DNA of 64,000 bases, from positions 371,082 to 435,081 of the forward strand of contig KB722754.1 in NCBI GenBank assembly GCA_000349905.1, in the 5' to 3' direction. The translations under genes and the position numbers were made by a program. Position 1 is the first letter of the stretch. Every line of letters starts with the position of its first letter. Source of the DNA: Volvariella volvacea V23 (taxonomy: Eukaryota; Basidiomycota; Agaricomycetes; Agaricales; Pluteaceae). Below the pieces are notes generated by a model. It was not told the origin of the DNA. It ran no database searches and saw only the letters and a list, made by a program, of their open reading frames with translations. This document shows positions 1 to 10,713 of the stretch, one piece after another.

Positions 1-923
1 TAAATCTATCTTTCATAGTCGGGATTAAATTTAATAATATCATCTTTTTATATTCGCCACTTCATGCCGCACCGCCTTGTTGCCAACACCCATATTTTAT
101 ATCGGTCTATTATATCACAGTTCGGTTCTTTGAGCTTTTATCCCATGCATGCCCAGGTGCCTGGACCTTCTCAAATTTCGGTTTTACAGTGTCCATGTAT
201 CTGGCTTTGCCTCTTTTTCCAGCTTTGGAATGCTTTATCGTTTTCATTGTATTTCAATTGGGTTGGGATACTCACCCCGATCTCTTCAAGTCCTGATCCT
301 TAAAGAGGATTCTTTCTCGAGGCCTTGAGTCTCACCTAAAGTTCATTTCGTAGGTTGCGAAGAAGATTACTCTTCTATCGTCACGTTGGCTCTCCCGATT
401 TGCATAAATATACGTGTTTCATGAAAAAAAAAACCGTCTCTAATTCCTGAAGAGATCCTCACTGGCAGTTACCGTCAATCTGACCACGACCTGCTTGTGT
501 GGGATCTCACTAGATCTCACTATCCACTATCCATGTGCATTTGCAGCCAAGGTTGGACGGGGTTATCGTCTATTAAATCTGCCAAAGAAGCTAGACCATT
601 GCCTGTGTAAATTATACTTGTCCATTGCGTTGCAATAAAATGCGTACAAAGTGTGCTGGTTGTAGTTGGCTCTGTCACGGTGGCGCTATGCCTTACCTAC
701 CAACACACCAGAACTACGTTCATTACTTCTACCATAAGACACCAACCGAAGAGACCCAACTACCACTCTTTCAGCATATAGCCCGAATGACTTTAAAGTA
801 ACACACATACCATTACAATGTTATCTGTCAACCAAGCCGAATTCGAATATCCTCTTAGCGTCATCATTGTGTCCAATCTCTCAAGAAGGACCAGCCTTGA
901 CGTCTTGAGAGCTGAAACGATCA
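1..923. other. Left-edge stretch without a recognisable gene
   Basis: No reading frame here has a recognisable domain or a convincing chain of spliced exons. It is AT-rich at the left end. The frame at 64-303 (+) has no family resemblance and no intron signals that extend it. It probably holds flanking sequence of a gene outside the window and the 3' flank of the membrane protein gene on the minus strand. Confidence 0.5.
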
Positions 924-1451
924 TCATTGCCAACCAGTAACAAACCAAGGTCTATCAATTGAAATTGATATCATCATCAAAGCTTCTGGGCGCAATGACC
1001 TCAAGACTAGACGTACTCCACACAACCTAGGCGTCCTTCCCTTCCTCTCGCAACATAACAACACAAAACACATCCCCAACCCCACACTCGTCACTGGGAG
1101 AAACCCAACCCCCAGGTCCGCGATCGCTAAATGCGCAAATTCTGTCACGGACATGCAGAGAGCACCAAACACTGTGATGACATATAGGATGTGGATCCAC
1201 CATTGCAGACGGCCCGGGAGGATGTTGTAGGGCAGGATTAGAGGCTTTTTGTTCATGGTCGAGTAGGTGATGTGCAGGGTGAGGAGGGGGAAGACTACTA
1301 TGAAGAAGAAGGAGGGTACTGGAACGATAACCGTGTCAAGAATACAAGTCGAGGGTGCGCCCTACACACTGTGGTGAGCTCCAACGCCGACATATCATCA
1401 ACATCTCGTACTTACAGGCAGTGAAAACCTATTAGAACAAGACATCAACAT
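924..1451 (-). CDS. Orphan three-helix membrane protein, two exons
   Basis: I do not recognise a family. Exon 1 (1451-1416) starts with ATG and ends at GTAAGTACG; a 54-nt intron (1415-1362, ending GTGTAG) leads in frame to exon 2 (1361-924). The joined product is about 157 aa. Hydrophobic segments are seen near residues 20-43 (TVIVPVPSFFFIVVFPLLTL), near 60-85 (WWIHILYVITVFGALCMSV) and near 90-110 (LGVGFLPVTSVGLGMCFVLL), so three membrane passes are likely. A basic tail follows (ERKGRTPRL). The splice was chosen because it adds a complete first transmembrane helix in frame and gives an initiator ATG; the longest single open frame starts inside the protein at MNKKP. Function unknown. Confidence 0.6.
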
Positions 1452-2001
1452 AAGTGATCATCCACTCACAGAGCTACCAGAGCTCGTCAGGACGGGGCAC
1501 AGGAGGAGGAACTGTAACGATTACAAGGACAGGTGGTTACAAAAAAGGCCGCAGGATGCTTGAACCGAAGGGTCAAATTCGGTTCGAATCAGCAGCGGAA
1601 TCCCACACCGTGTCATTGACGTTGCCGTTGAACCGACGTTGATAACCTTTCGGGCTTTCTGGAGCTGATAACCGAAGTATTGATCTAATAACTTCATTGT
1701 GTTGAGTACAATAAATGTAAGAGCTTGTTCATCAGCCTGCAAAGCTTAAGGCTGAAGAAGCCCGTGACACAAGACACAGGTGCCTCACTATTGTTGTCTC
1801 GACCTTAATGGCGGAAACTCAAGATGAAGATGTTCTTAACCGTCCATGGACGCTGAGTAGGACGACCAGACAATTATTGCATATAATAAAATGAAAGACA
1901 TAATGTACAGCCCTAAGATCAATACAACAGTGGAGTAAATATGCGATGAGTGGGATTGAGAAAGTGTTCAGACGATCTTGAGTATCTAGGAACGTGTCGA
2001 A
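1452..2001. other. Intergenic, no gene seen
   Basis: Between the orphan membrane protein start and the condensin stop. The short frames here overlap one another on both strands and show no domain. It probably contains the promoter of the minus-strand membrane protein gene and the 3' end of the condensin transcript. Confidence 0.5.
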
Positions 2002-5000
2002 TCAATCATCTTCCTCTTGCGTAGGTGCCTTCTTCTTTGAAGCAGCTAAAAACGTAGCGTCAGCGCAAAGTTCCGCAGCTACAGTACAGCATCGTTGTAC
2101 CTTTTCTTGCAGCGCGCTTCCTCGCCGCAGCTTTCTTGCCTTCTACCCGCTTCTGTAGTGCTTGATCCTCTTCGCCCTGTTTTCTATGCTCCGACAGAAT
2201 CTAGAAAAGGTGCATGAGTTGTGATTAAGAGTGAGCTTAAAACACAAAGAACCAGACACTACGCACCTGCTCAAATTCGTTCAACTCCGAATCGGGTTTA
2301 TCCTTCGACTTGTTTAACCTCGCCTTGGCCAAAATCTCCGTAAACCTCTCGTAAACTACTGCTTCATGTAGTTTATCTCTATAGTATTGCAACCCTTCGA
2401 TAAGCTTCTTAATTGACCTATCAGATTTAAAGGGGAGAAGAGAGAGACAATAAGCAATATCTCTCCATTGTCTTGGGTCTTCTGTGAGACGGAATCGTTG
2501 ACAGAGTTTTTCGACGATGTTCTCTGCTTGTTTTTCCTGGATGAAGTGGATGCGCGTTCAAATGTGTGCCCCAGAGAATGCTAAAGGGCATACCTTATCG
2601 ATGAATTGGAAGATATATTTCATCGTACTTTGGAACGTCTCTTCGTCCACAGCATGATCCCCAACAGACAGGTGACTGATAACTGCGTAATAGCCGAGAG
2701 ATCAGAAACAAACTCAAGGACCGAATCTCCCACTTACCATCAGGCAAGTTATTGTAGATCGCGTTCTCCTTTGTAGACAACTCTGTAAAGAATAACTTTG
2801 CCAAATCCGCAATTCTTGGTTCCGGATCTTCGAGACACTTGGCCATCTCCCCCAGCTGACCCTTCACTTTGATCATCCCGTTCAATATCAAGTGCGTCAA
2901 CACCATCAAGGTGTTCTTCTTCACTGCCAAATCGCCATCCGACAAGCCCTTGTATAGTTCATTGCTGTTCTCATCAATGATTGTGCTGAAGGACACAGCG
3001 ACATCTCCGAGCGCTATGACGATATTGGAACGAATGTTTGCATCTCGCGACGTTTCCAGGATCTTGAAATACAGCTTATGGTGATTCTCGCAGAATTGGG
3101 AGCTGACACAGAGGAACTTGCTAAACGATAGCGTGGCAGCTGCGCGCAAAGTTTTATTCTGAAGAGCGTATGCTTGAAAAACTGCACGAAAGTGGCGAAC
3201 TGGTGGGACGTACCTTGAATATATGCGGGCTTCCGCATATGTGAACGATCATAGGACCGAATACGGCCAACAGAGAATCAGGCCCATATAGTAATTCCGA
3301 TTCACGGACAGCTGCAATACGTTCTCCGATCTCGTCTTCAGCGTTACCAACGACTTGGTCAAGCTCTTCGCCTTCCTTCGACCGAGGGTCGTTACGGGAT
3401 GCTTGCTTTTCAGCTAGGCCAACCCGTAACCTGCTTAGATTCGTATAAGCTGTGTAGGATAGGCAACATACCAGCTTGCTTCTCATCCTTCTGTCTCTTC
3501 CACTCTCGCTCGACGAGTTCAAGGAATACAATCTGCTTGATAGCCACGTGTCCAACGATGAACAGAAGCTGACTCAATTCAAATGCATCCCCGACAATCT
3601 TCTTTTCTCCGCTCTGAGCTTGAGTAGAATCCTGAGCCATCACTTCGTCCGGTGCTTGAGTGGGTTCGGGTTGGTCTTCATCCATAGCATCGGGGTCTGC
3701 TTCTTTGGGCGCAGCATTCTCCTCTTGAGGTTGAGACTGGGATTGCGATTGAGAGCGACTGAAGACTCTCAAGGTAAACTTCTTGATGATCTCGTTGCAG
3801 AGAATGTCGGGGTGTTCACCAAGAGCATAGATCGTGTTGATTGCTTGTTCAGCCATACCAAACCATTCCTTGGTTCGACATGGGTGTTCGATAATTTCTT
3901 GGAGCTTTTTGAAGATAGGGTTATCCATACTGTATCGAACCGTCTTATCAAGCAATGAACCTGGAAAATAATGTCAGGAGTTCGACAAGCATGAAAAAGG
4001 GAGACGGATTCCCACCTTTTACTTTCTTCGTACTGCCATTCAACCGTTGTAGTGCGACGCACGTGTATCGAGCGAGCATCAAGTCATTCTAGAAGGGTAT
4101 TCATAATCCGAAGGGTGCTTGAGAGCTCGGGTTAGGACATACCTTGCCCAGCGGTCCCAATCCAATTCTTAGCATGGTGTCGATGTGACCATTTAGTACA
4201 GTACGCTTAGCTAAGGCCAACATCGAAATAATGAGAATCGTCCCTCGGCGTTGGATCTTCGGGATTGTTTTCTCAGCACCTGTTTACCATTGGATCCTCT
4301 TCTTTAAAGCCTGTGCATTGGACGTACTGTAGACCTTCCAGAGTCTTGAAACGACATCTGAGTGAACTTGATTATCCTCCATCATGGTCCGCAGCATCTC
4401 CTCCAAACTCGTCAATTCTGCCAACGTAGCGTCATAAGTTCGTCTGCAAGGGTGAGAGAAGCAGTCGAGCATGAGTACGGTGACCGGAGAGGTGAAGAGT
4501 GCCAGTTACTCAATCATGTTCCTCGCTATCCGATTGACTTGAGCTTTAGGATCCAGATCCGGTACAGCTTCAAAGTACAGACTGCGATAGCACTCCAATA
4601 GACGTGATCGAATACCCTTAAGCTCTTTGCCATCTTCAGAAGTTGAACTGTTGTTGTCCTTCGACCATATCAGATGAATCATCTTTTTAATACCAGCCTG
4701 TGTCGAATGTAACGATGAGTAAATCACTACAAGCGGTATTCCAGGACCCACATTAGCACTCTCAAAGCGATATTCGTAGGCCACCCTAAAGAACTCCATG
4801 GTCTCTAACACCTCGGCTTTGCTGGTCGAGCCCAATAATTGCTGCAGCATATCCATTGCGCCTTCAATCTGCCTGATGAAGTTTAATGCCTCAGAATAAT
4901 ACTTCTTGCGTAACCGAAGCGCCATGAGTTCGTTATTGCTCAAGGCGGCTAGAGCTGCTTGCTCATCGTTGACGGCGGCGACGTCGATTTGGGATTTTCG

Positions 5001-6950
5001 TGGTTTGAGTTTGGTAGGTCGCTTTTTCTTTTTGGGGCGCTCTTCTCCATCGACTGGCATTTGGTCATCATCTCCCTCGTCATCCTCGTCCTCCTCACGT
5101 TCTGTGTCGCCATTCCCTTCATCCTCCTCACTTTCTTCGTCCTCGTCCCCATCAGAATCACCATCAACGGCCATTTCATCTCCTGTGCTTTCTCTGTGAA
5201 GCGCATTAGTACAACATCAAGGCGCGTGTTGATTGTTACACTTCACTTTCTCTGCTTCTTCTTCTTGTTCTTCCCTTCCTCCTCACCTCCTTCTTGACTC
5301 TCTCCCTCCTGTGTTTCATCCTCCTGGATCGCCTTTCCAACCCCTCCCTCAACTCGCGCCAATTCCTCCTTGACTTCCTTGTACTTACTTTCCCATTCCG
5401 ATAATTCTAACGTCCCACCATGAATTAGCCCATACGGATGTGACAATATCAACCGGGTCAGCAAAGTAACGGCATTCTTCCTAACGGTGGCCACTTTATC
5501 TTCCAATGCTGCAATAGCGGCTGCGGTAATGGCCAATCGTTGCTTAGGATATTTGGCTTTCATGTCGCAGAGTTTCGTTAGGACTTGAAGGACTTTGGCA
5601 CGGACGTAGCCCGAGATGTCCATGAGCCGTTCGAGGAGGCTGCCGTAGAGATTGATCACCTGTCTTTTTGACTGCCCTTGATCGACCGCTTCACCCAGAG
5701 GACTTGCGAGTTCTTGGATCAGGAACCCGATAACTTCAACGATGGCAATACGCATCGGGTAGGCCTGGGTTAGATGTCAACGCTAGACATACCCACAAGT
5801 TCGTAATATGCCACCCACCTCAGAGTCCAGTTGGTTAATCAACAAGGAGAACTGCTTCAAAACCAGCCTTGGAGACAATTCCGCGAACTTTGTCAGGAAC
5901 CTTGCGAACGCCCTCGGCCCCTTGTTATCCTGGGAATTGAACGCCTTTCCAGCGATCTCCCTTAGAATTTCTTCGCTTAGTTGAGGGTGGTCAAACTCCT
6001 TCGCCAGAATATGTAGGCATTCCGCCATAGGTTCCGAAAGATGTTCGTAGAATTGGAGGGATTGTGTGATGTGTATCTGAACTGCAAGAGAATGCCCATG
6101 GTGCTTAACTGCAAGACAAATGACTTTATATACGCCAAGTTTGATATCCGGAACCTTCATGTATTGCTCGTTCTCAGTAATATGATAAGCTGGTTTCACG
6201 AGGCAGCTAAGATAGTGCAAGTATCGTTCAGACTCCCGTACAAGCAAGGAAGACAAATTGTTCACCCTATGAATGCATCCCGCTCTGGCGTGGTTGTCCA
6301 TAGCCGCTGTGACTGAATCCTAAGGACTTTGCTGATCAACAACAGAGTCGAAGGAATCTGGTCAATCCACGTCCACGTCTCAACTCTCCTAGCCGCAGAA
6401 GCGGCAGCTCTCGAGCCCCCCCTTCCACCCCCTCTGCCCCCTCTACCCCTCTTCCCTCTCTGTGCAACCGGCGCAACACTTGCCGCTCCCTCCTCATCCG
6501 TGCTCCTCGTCTTCTCTGCAGCCATGGAGAACCATTGCAACAAGAAGGCGTACATCTCCAAGACTATCCGTCGTGCCGTATAGGAATCTTGGTCCCCGCT
6601 ATCTATGTCTCGCATTGTCGCTTCGAATTCAGACTGAAAGCCAGAGGTGATCGAGTCGAGAAGTTTGCTCATGATATTCCCCGGGAGTGCCTCTGAGTAC
6701 TTCAAGAGACTTCTATAGACATCAAAAACTTCCGGATCGCGAATAGCATCGCTAGCCTCTGCTGTGGCTTCCACAGCGGCTGGAATAAGTGCAAGTTAGT
6801 TGTGTCGGGGTGACTGGCGGGGTTGGTAATCATACCTTCGAGGAGGCGCAGGGGATCTTCGCTATTGGGGTCATGCTCGTTAGGGATATCGTATTCTGAT
6901 ATATTTTGCAGGTGCTGCAGCTCCTCCTGTAGCTCAAAGCCGTCGGCCAT
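2002..6950 (-). CDS. cnd1: Condensin complex subunit 1 (Cnd1/Ycs4/CAP-D2)
   Basis: HEAT-repeat, non-SMC subunit of condensin, which compacts mitotic chromosomes. The protein starts MADGFELQEELQHLQ at 6950. An N-terminal condensin-1 region follows (VFDVYRSLLKYSEALPGNI), with a glycine/arginine-rich insert near 6400 (GGRGGGRGGSRAA). The middle holds a very acidic stretch and a KKKKRPTKLKPRK patch near 5000-5170, then LRLRKKYYSEALNFI. The C-terminal condensin domain near 2700-3080 is the best match (NIRSNIVIALGDVAVSFSTI, then KKNTLMVLTHLILNGMIKVK). Many short introns interrupt it, for example one at about 5190-5240 with a TACTAA branch site. A final 55-nt intron with CTGAC near 2050 allows a basic C-terminus ending KKKAPTQEEDD and stop at 2002. 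The family is usually 1,150-1,400 aa and the span fits. The assignment is firm; single exon edges are by eye. Confidence 0.93.
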
Positions 6951-7239
6951 GATGACGGTGGTGGTGAGATTGTTAAGCGCGGTTGTCACGCAACGCGTGA
7001 CGTGTCGCGTCCTTGTCACACCGTGAGATCAAAAGCAACGATTATATTCCCAACCAGAGCCCAAATGAACTAGAAACAAAAATGAAACTCTAGTCTAGCA
7101 AAGAAAATGTTCGAAAGCGAAAGATATCCAAATTTGAGCAGGAAGTGGTTTCAAGTCGATATCCAACCCGTATCATATCCCTGGTATATCGGCCTAAGTT
7201 GAACACGATGGATATTTTGGATGAGCACAGGTGATCCAA

Positions 7240-8974
7240 TCATCGAGAAGTGGATGTCAATTTGTCGGGCTCATCAGCCTTGTTGACGATCACTGCGCCA
7301 GTCATCAAGGATGAAAAAGCAAGCATGAGGGAGCTTGCTGTGAGTACGGTGTAACGGGCGGAGGAAACGCCCGTCAAAAGCGAGACGACGACAAAGATAT
7401 TCAAGGGCACTCTGAATAATGATGACAGCTACAATACGGGTCAGCACAATGGTTGGCGACCCCCTTCAAACTGGCTTACCGTCGCGCGGTGTTCATTCGA
7501 TATTAGGGTCCCCCGAAGCATCCCTTGTACAGGATAATACATCCCCACACAGGCTTCAAAAGCACAGAACGCCCAAAACCTAACCTTCTCGTCCATCGAG
7601 GAAACACTCGAAGCCAAGGCGAAAGCGCTTAATGCACAAACGAAGCTACTAAGTTTTGCATGTAAGCTCAACGAGGCAGCGCTTGATTCGGCAGAGTTTG
7701 TTGACTTGATTGGAAGCAAAAGTGTTGAGATGGCAGTGTATAAGATGGATCCTAGCATCATGCAGATCATGAAGGATGAGAACACGTAGCCGAGAGGTGG
7801 AGAGGATGTAGCGGCTTCCTGGAGTGATGGGACCCAGATGAAGACGAAAAGGTACATGGACCCTTCGAAACATGTTTGAGTTAACCCAAGAACCAGGAGT
7901 AGTGGATCTACAGGGAAGGTAAATTAGCTATTGAGTTCTATAGGGTCGCATCCATGAGGATTTACCTTGTCGTACAATACGCCACGCTTGACCTAACCTC
8001 TTCACTTGGAAGAGGTCATCAGCAGATCCACTATGTGCGCCATAGTTCTCCGTCCAGGTGGTCTTTATTATCGCGTATCCCAACATCAACAATGCACCAC
8101 TAGCCATAAACGGCGTTGCGTATGAATCGAAGCTGTGTACCAGCTGATTGCTAACCACACCAGCACTGGTCGCCACAAAACCATTGACTAGGGTAGCCCT
8201 GCCCATGATAGTCGATAGATCGGCTTGCGGAAGCGCGAGCGAATTTGCGGACGATATCAGCCATGATTCAAAGGCAGAGAAGAGAATTGAAGTTGATATT
8301 CCACCGAGGACGCGTCCAACGAGCAATACGGGGAGAGAGGGGAATAGAATGCAAATGCAAGCTAGTGTGTAGGCAATGCAGAACGCCAAGCACGATTTCT
8401 TCCGACCGCTATATCCCCGAGAACAAAGGGAGAGACGAAGAGCAGTTAATCACACATGCTCCTCCAAGTTATTCGTAAAAATAACTTTATAGGAATGGAT
8501 ACATACTGTTGATCAGCCCATACACCTATTAGCGGCGCCGTCAAACCCGCAGACATAAACCCGGTAACAAACAAGACAGCAACAACCCTCTCTGGGAAGT
8601 TATATTGCTCCCGGTATAGCGAGTAGATATATGGGCCCTGTAACCAATCCGCTCCTGAAAATAAGTTGTCATTGCCAGATGAGCGGATAAAGTTCTTTGC
8701 CAAGATGAAGGATAAATTAAGGAATGTTCAATCAACGTAACTTACCCATAACGATTGCATATACCACCAGGTAGTGCCGCGACAGCGTCGAATACGCGCT
8801 TGAGGATCCACTCTGCAGAGTTTCGAGTCTGTGCTCCGCGGATTCACGGGAGTGTGTCTGGCGCTGGCGCTTCGCCGACATGTAGTTTTCAACTGCAAGG
8901 GCTACCAAGCATACACCCGCGAGGAGGATTAGTTGACGCTCATAAAAGCCGCTCATTACGCCTAGTAGAGTCAT
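7240..8974 (-). CDS. MFSD5: MFSD5-like major facilitator (molybdate-anion transporter family)
   Basis: Major facilitator of the DUF791/MFSD5 family, proposed molybdate-anion transporters. Family-typical stretches are seen in order: ADWLQGPYIYSLYREQYNF, a helix with TGFMSAGLTAPLIGVWADQ, GRVLGGISTSILFSAFESWL, WTENYG, VFIWVPSLQEAATSSPPLG, VFSSFMICMMLGSILYTA and a region like CVGMYYPVQGMLRGTLI followed by RVPLNIFVV. About 12 membrane helices are expected. The start was set at 8974 (MTLLGVMSGFYERQ), the first true ATG of the first exon; the frame is open a few codons upstream but only through a TTG. Stop TGA is at 7240-7242 after KLTSTSR. Several short introns. Substrate here is inferred from the family only. 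Confidence 0.88.
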
Positions 8975-9213
8975 TGACGTTGAAGCCAATGTCTACGATG
9001 CCAATGGTGATGGTAGAAAGAAGGGGAACGAACGTAAATCCGCGAAGAACCCAGGCTAGGACTGGCTTGCGTTCTCCGTGGCAATGCAGGAGATTTGCTT
9101 GGCGTTGTTTATCAACCTCTTGGGAATCTTGGAGTAAATGAAGTCATTGAGGCATGGCGGTGGTTACATAGCAATACAGTACAAATCACAGCAATAACGA
9201 AATTGTCCAAGTG

Positions 9214-10215
9214 TCAATAAGGTGCTTGTTTTTCTCGGTCTGTGAGGGGAACATACTGCGGTAGAAAGAGTTAGTCAAGGCAAGCTAGACAAGACTGGCA
9301 CATACAGAGACACCCATTACTTGCTTTCGGGTCACTTTGCCATTGGCGTCCTTATCGATGTGCTCGATGTATTGGGTGTAGCTACCGACGGGAATAAACA
9401 TTCTCCCCGGGCTGGCGAGCTGATTGATCAGCTCCTCTGGCACTTGAGGAGCTGCGGCACCGACATGGATGGCGTCATACGGCCCTACAAGGCATTTGGC
9501 GGGGTTGGAGCACGGACATAACACGCTGACGTACCATGCTGAGGATAACCTGTTGATCAGGTCAGTAAACGCCTACACGACGGCGGGGATGCTCACCTTG
9601 TCTTCCGTCACCAGCAACCATCAATATTTCACCACGCTTCATGGCTTCACCCAATCCATCACGCTCCAAATTCTGGATTGACCAGTCCACCAGCTGAGGT
9701 ATGTGCTCGATGCCCACTACTTTCCCTTGTTTTCCATCAGACGAGACCATATGATGCAAGACGCCACTCAGATACCCTGATCCACTCCCCACATCAAGGA
9801 CCCTTGCACCAGGGCGCAGATATGGTAGCAAATGCTCGACAGCGTAGGCATGCTGATATGATTTAGTAGGGTAACGGACATGTTGGAACTTGATCCTACC
9901 ATGTGCGGTGCGCTAATGGTTGCACCATAGCCAATTGACCTGGGGGTTAATTTTAGCATGGCATAACGAGCAACTAAAGGGGTTGCCCAACTGCGGGGAG
10001 TCCAGATATGCCTCCACTTTGTTTCTGACATAGTTGGCGCGGTCAACCTCAGCCATGGACTGTAAGCATTCAAGACAAGTTGGTGAATAGAGACGATTAT
10101 GGTGGAAGCACAGAGATTATCTCACCTTTGCGACTTTGTCTGACCGGAGAATTCCACTGTCAGCTAGGTTTGCGATAAGTTCAGAATTTGTTCTTCCACT
10201 ACAACGCCACGCCAT
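9214..10215 (-). CDS. PCMT1: Protein-L-isoaspartate O-methyltransferase
   Basis: Cytosolic repair enzyme that methylates L-isoaspartyl residues using S-adenosylmethionine. The start MAWRCSGRTNSELIANLADS at 10215 closely resembles the eukaryotic PCMT N-terminus. Motifs in order: ATISAPHM, the SAM-binding LDVGSGSGYLSGVL, VVGIEHIPQLVDWSIQNLER, GDGRQG, YDAIHVGAAAPQVPEELINQ, and GRMFIPVG. The last intron lies between QVMGVS and YVPLTDREKQAPY (donor GTATGTGCC, branch CTAAC), giving a stop at 9214. About six exons, with a length near the family norm of roughly 225-250 aa. It is divergent from the RNA-binding protein gene across about 500 bp. Confidence 0.94.
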
Positions 10216-10713
10216 GGTGTTGATGCTTCTCCAGGACACAAATAGTAAGAGTGGGATCGTACGCCCTGTTAGATGCACTGCGTCGGTGTTGCGTGATAAG
10301 CAACGTAATGGACTTGCCTAGTGGAGCAAGGAACTTTATTGGCTTGAGACAAGAGTGGAACAAAAAGAGCCCATCAGCCTACAGACACGCCTACAGACAC
10401 ACATACGGAATCTATACAAGCGGAACTACCACAAGTCGTCAGAGCTGCTTCACTTGGCCAAGCCAACAGCCCCCGAGGGCGGAAGCACCCCACACTCCAC
10501 AGGGACACCGGAGGCCAATGAGGCGAATATTACATAATCATTCACACGGGTCAGGGTGGGAAAAAAATTCTCTTGTTTCCCGAGTCAGCATCTGTTCTTC
10601 GCCACGCACCTCAAACATTCCCCCGTGTGCGCAAGCTCTTGCTTCTTCGTTTTTCACCACCCTCAATCCTCTACTTTAGTTACGTCCCGTTTCAAGAAAA
10701 GACTCTGGCCACC
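10216..10713. promoter_or_regulatory. Divergent intergenic region between PCMT and the Gbp2-like gene
   Basis: About 500 bp separates the two start codons, which point away from each other. No coding frame is supported. It must contain both promoters and 5' leaders; no clear TATA box was seen. Confidence 0.5.

Noticed and set aside
3476..3958. Long plus-strand frame of 160 codons inside the condensin gene
   Set aside because: It lies antisense to well-conserved condensin exons and has no motif of its own; it is a shadow of a biased coding strand.
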